A stretch of 64,000 nt of DNA from Lophius americanus (Eukaryota; Chordata; Actinopteri; Lophiiformes; Lophiidae), in assembly GCA_037951165.1 (NCBI GenBank), contig JBBDHG010000003.1, positions 14,710,001 through 14,774,000 on the forward strand. Reading direction: 5' to 3'. Below are positions 60,357 to 64,000 of the stretch, piece after piece (position 1 is the stretch's first letter; the number at the start of each line of letters is the position of its first letter). The position numbers and the translations under genes are program-made. Under the pieces are notes generated by a model, which saw only the letters and a program-made list of their open reading frames with translations, searched no databases and was not told the DNA's origin.

Positions 60357-61525
60357 TTATTCCTTGTATGGTGTCTGGGTCTGTGGGACCCGTTTTAATT
60401 TTTCATCTAAAGAAAAATTACACAATTCATTATTTTTTCAAACTCAGACTCATTGGCCTTGGGTCATTTTCTGTAAAGAACATATATCAGAACAAATTTT
60501 CAATGACCACACACTGTTCATTTCACCTACTCATTTATATTACAGACGGGATGTTCGGGTCCACTGGACCCGGGCCAATAAAAGTGTGGAAATTGTAGGT
60601 CCTGTGTAGCTTCACTCTGTCCTTCCTCCTGTCTAGGCCTGCTGTTAGTGTGTGTGTGTGAGTGTGTGTGTGTGTGTGTGTGTGTATGTGTTTTAAAACC
60701 CTATTGTCACCATTGATACTGCCTAGAGGGGCAGCATACCATCTAAACCTGTAAAATATGGTATAAAGATCTGAGATGCCTTTGATGCCACTTCCTTATA
60801 TGATTGGAACTTACAAGTCTGCAGAATAAAACCTGATGGAGGTGCCCCTGAGAAAAAAATCAAGCAATGAAAGTTGTCCTGAATATGTCTCAGGGACTCA
60901 GTGGACACAAGATCACATGCTACAATTTGTTTACCTAGCACAAGCTGGAACAAGAGCTTCTAAAGAGGAAGCTGACCGTGGTGGGAACGACGGAAAAGCA
61001 AGTCCGAGCTCCAACCCCTAATGCTGACTACTAAGAACAGTCCTGTCAAGGCTACAAAGTTTGTGTGCACGGCTGACACGTCCCTGGTATCTTATGTGCT
61101 GAAGAAAGGTAATAGTGTTGTACTTGTGAGTAAACTGCACAGGGATGGGAGAATCTATGAACAGGAACATCAAAAAGCAGAGATCATCATGGATAATAAT
61201 GCCACAAAAGGAGGGGTGGGCAACATGGACAAGTTGGTGACTGTAAAATGAGGACCTTACACCGGTCACTGATAACATCCTTTGACATATCATCTGGATG
61301 GCAGTGAACCCAGACTGGAACAGAGGGAAGCTCCAGAGGAGACGCCTCTTTATCTAGGAGCTGGGAAGGGCGCTGGTGAAACATCAAATCCAAAGATAGC
61401 AGGATCCAAGAACCCCAGCCTCTGCAGCCGTCATGAGGAGGATTCAGAAGGTGAATGCTGGTGCTCCATCCATGAAAAAATGCAGCGGGTCCACCAGACC
61501 CACGAACATTGGCTGAATGAACATT
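60357..61525 (+). mobile_element. piggyBac-like element inserted in the LINE (R2)
   Basis: Same TTAT junction (60,357-60,360) as R1, with LHRDGRIYEQ and NNATKGGVGNMDKLV at about 61,140-61,250. Compared with R1 it keeps about 90 bp more near 61,290-61,390. Confidence 0.8.
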
Positions 61526-62845
61526 GCTTTATTTGAGGATTTCCAGTCAGGTTTTAGAGTTCACCATAGCACAGAAACGGCACTGGTCAAAGCTACAAAT
61601 TGGCTTTTAATGGCATCTGATGAGTGACTGGCCTCTGTTCTGGTCTTGTTGGATCTTGGTGCTGCATTTAACATTATTGACCAGCAGATTCTTCTTCAAA
61701 GTTTTGAAAACATAATTAGCATCAAAGACACTGCATTACATTGGTTTAAGTCATATTTATGTGACAGATCTCTGTTTGAATCTGTTAACAATAAATCCTC
61801 CATGGATAGCAAAGTCACTCATGGAGTTCCCCAGGGTTCTGTGCTTGGACCAATATTATTCACATTATATATAATCCTTTTAGGCAACATTATCAGGAAA
61901 CACTCCATAAACTTTCACTGTTATGCCGATGACATATAATTATACTTATCCATGAAACCAGGTGAATCTAATCACTTATCCAATTTAGAGGCGTGTCTCA
62001 AACTATTAAAACCAGGATGACCTGCAACTTATTTTTATTAAATTCAGATAAATTGACGTTATTGTGCTGGGACCCAAACATGTATCTGATAATATAACTA
62101 TTCTATATGGTGTGACCTTGGCCTCCAGCATCACTGTGAGGAACCTGGGAGTTATCTTTCATCAGGATATGTCCTATGAATCCCACATGAAACAGATTTC
62201 TAGGACTGCCTTTTTTCATCTGCGTAATATTTCTAGAATACGACACATTCTGTCACAAAAAGATGCAGAAAAGTTAGTTCATGCTTTTATTACTTCCAGG
62301 CTGGATTACTGTAATTCCCTACTAGCAGGTAGTCCCATTAAGTCTCTGAAGCCCCTCCAGCTGATCCAGAACGCTGCTGCAGGTGTGCTGATCAGAACCA
62401 GGTTAAGAAAACATATCTCTCCTGTATTAGCTTCCCTTCATTGCCCCCCCCGTAAAATCTAGAATCTAATTCAAAATCCTTCTGCTCACTTACAAAGCCT
62501 TTAACGGTCAGACACCAACGTATCTGAAGGAGCTTGTATTTCCATATTGTCCAATCAGAACTCGCTCCCAGCATGCAGGGTTACTTGTAGTCCCGAGAGT
62601 CTCCAGAAGTAGAATGGGAACCAGATTGTTCAGCTATCGTGCTCCTCTCCTGGGGGCAGAAACAATCTTTACATTTAAAAGTAGGAATAAATTCTTCCTT
62701 CATGATAAAGTTTAAAATTAAAGCTGGCATAAACTAGCTCTTAGCCATGCTGCTATAGGTTTAAACTCCCGGGGGATCTCCCATGATGCATTGAGATTTT
62801 CTCTTTTCCTCTCTCACTGTCCCTCTTTATACATCCCTCTCACTT
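61526..62845 (+). mobile_element. CR1/L2-like LINE, RT and 3' half (R2)
   Basis: DFQSGFRVHHSTET, a stop at 61,625, LLDLGAAFNIID, GVPQGSVLGPILF and HCYADD (61,930). The C-terminal part with HMKQISRTAFFHLRNIS and SRLDYCNSLLAG follows. Frame breaks near 62,050 and 62,450. Confidence 0.8.
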
Positions 62846-62932
62846 TAATGCATGTTACTGGATTAATGCATGTTACTGGATTAATGTATATTACTGGATT
62901 AATGTATGTTACTGGATTAATGCATATTGGTT
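62846..62932. repeat. 18-bp minisatellite (R2, short form)
   Basis: About five units of ATGCATGTTACTGGATTA. Confidence 0.9.
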
Positions 62933-62939
62933 CTATATT

Positions 62940-63300
62940 TCAAACATGATGGAGCGCTTTACCTTCAAACATTTGGCCAAAATTTCCCCTGTCCTTTGGA
63001 CTCTGTGGAGGAGGTGGGTGAGAGGAGAATGTTGACCAAGCTGACATCCATCCTGGACAACATCTCTCACCCACTACATGAAACTGTGGGAGCTTTGAGG
63101 AGCTCCTTAAGTGGCAGACTGTGACATCCACAGTGTAAGACAGAGCGACACCGCAGGTCCCTTGTCCCGACTGCAGTCAGACTTCAAGACAAATCCCTGG
63201 GAGACTGTGTTGTGTCTGATATATGATAATCATCAACTGACTACACACCATGTGAGGTAATATAATTGCAATGTTGCACATCTGCTCCTGGACAACTATT
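62940..63300 (+). mobile_element. 3' end of a Rex/CR1-like LINE (right copy)
   Basis: ERRMLTKLTSILDNISHP and LHETVGAL, collinear with 36,900-37,200. Confidence 0.6.
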
Positions 63301-63493
63301 GCACATCTCTAACCGGACTATTTTAATTTATACTATATAAATTAAAATATAATATTGTATGTATCTGCTGCTTCAGGTTGGTGTTCTGCTGCAGCAGCCT
63401 CTGCAATCAGGCCTGGACATCAGTCCTTGCACTCACCTCCACCCACAGATGCTCTTTGAGATCAGGGACTTGTGTGGAAGCGGCCAGCTTGTT

Positions 63494-63930
63494 TCTAGAT
63501 CAGCTGAACCTGATACTCTTCAGAGCAGAGAACTTCTGCTCCTGACTGACCCAACACAGAGTCTCCAAGGATGAGGAGCTCAGCAGGAGGGACTGGACGT
63601 CCCACACCTGGAGCAGAGTTGATGAATCTAGCACAGTTCTCCTTAAAATTAAAGAAATATAAGATATTGCATTGAAAGGCGTAACATTAAAGGAAGTTAA
63701 ATGTGTCCGTCTGCACTGAGTTGCAATGGTACTTCAGTCTGATTTAATTTTTACCTTTAAAAAACAAAAAACTCAGAAGTGAAACATTTGTTTATTTGAC
63801 CCGTATGTAGTGCAGGTGGACAGTAAATAGTTGGTTTAGAGACGGATTAAGGCTATTTCTGCTATGTTGAGATCTAAAATTAAAACTAACCCTAATTTGT
63901 TGTTCCTGATAGCAAAGGTGTATCTCTGAA
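63494..63930. repeat. Start of a further duplicated unit at the right edge
   Basis: Matches 39,205-39,605 (TCAGCTGAACCTGATACTCT onward) and then diverges. In copy C this sequence leads into an IgL unit. Confidence 0.65.
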
Positions 63931-64000
63931 AAGCCCCCAATCCGTAGCATTGAAATCAGTATAGTCTAGCCAAAACCAAAATGTTCTTTTCTCTTTTCAG

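Larger units (their letters stand above)
53768..62930. repeat. Nested transposon block R2 (copy of R1)
   Basis: More complete copy of 28,071-36,650. It retains a LINE 5' region with an ORF1-like piece and the middle of the LINE endonuclease. Confidence 0.85.

Overview
The window is vertebrate, almost certainly teleost fish. It has no bacterial gene organisation. It carries three immunoglobulin light-chain (IgL, kappa-like) mini-loci with short V, J and C exons, canonical splice sites and recombination signal sequences (RSS). V lies in the opposite orientation to J and C, an arrangement well known from teleost IgL loci. The rest is fish-type transposon debris: CR1/L2-like LINEs with an ATTG-repeat tail, a Rex/CR1-like LINE 3' end, BEL/Pao, hAT, Merlin and piggyBac relics, plus long AAT, CA, TA and poly-G tracts.

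Layout. Copy A (1-14,380): Merlin relic, GGTAATA repeats, fragments of other transposon-like genes, then IgL cluster 1 (V minus 8,786-9,257; J plus 9,780-9,817; C plus 10,814-11,148), an ATT tract, a CA tract and a hAT fragment. 14,385-15,015 holds further gene relics. 15,020-19,620 is a minus-strand L2-like LINE facing a second LINE 3' end on the plus strand, giving a fold-back structure. Copy B (19,766-28,070) carries IgL cluster 2 (V 24,277-24,748; J 25,272-25,309; C 26,357-26,691). Transposon block R1 (28,071-36,650) is a nest of hAT, BEL/Pao, a piggyBac/LINE chimera, and a LINE interrupted by piggyBac. 36,840-39,200 is LINE 3' end, TA repeats and anonymous sequence. Copy C (39,200-52,510) carries IgL cluster 3 (V 47,155-47,626; J 48,150-48,187; C 49,236-49,570). 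Block R2 (52,970-62,930) repeats R1, and 63,490-63,930 repeats the sequence that precedes copy C, so the array probably continues to the right.

How the parts work together. In each cluster V has a 12-bp-spacer RSS and J a 23-bp-spacer RSS, which satisfies the 12/23 rule in the kappa configuration. Because V points away from J, V-J joining must invert only about 1 kb and keeps all DNA on the chromosome. The rearranged V promoter would then read through J, the roughly 1-kb J-C intron and the single C exon. All three V, J and C segments are open and look functional. Each cluster also has, upstream of V, a small open frame in which a signal-peptide-like sequence runs into a truncated C-domain start. 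The clusters spread by segmental duplication together with the transposons; shared deletions make copies B and C closer to each other than to A. Apart from the Ig segments I see no clearly functional host gene.
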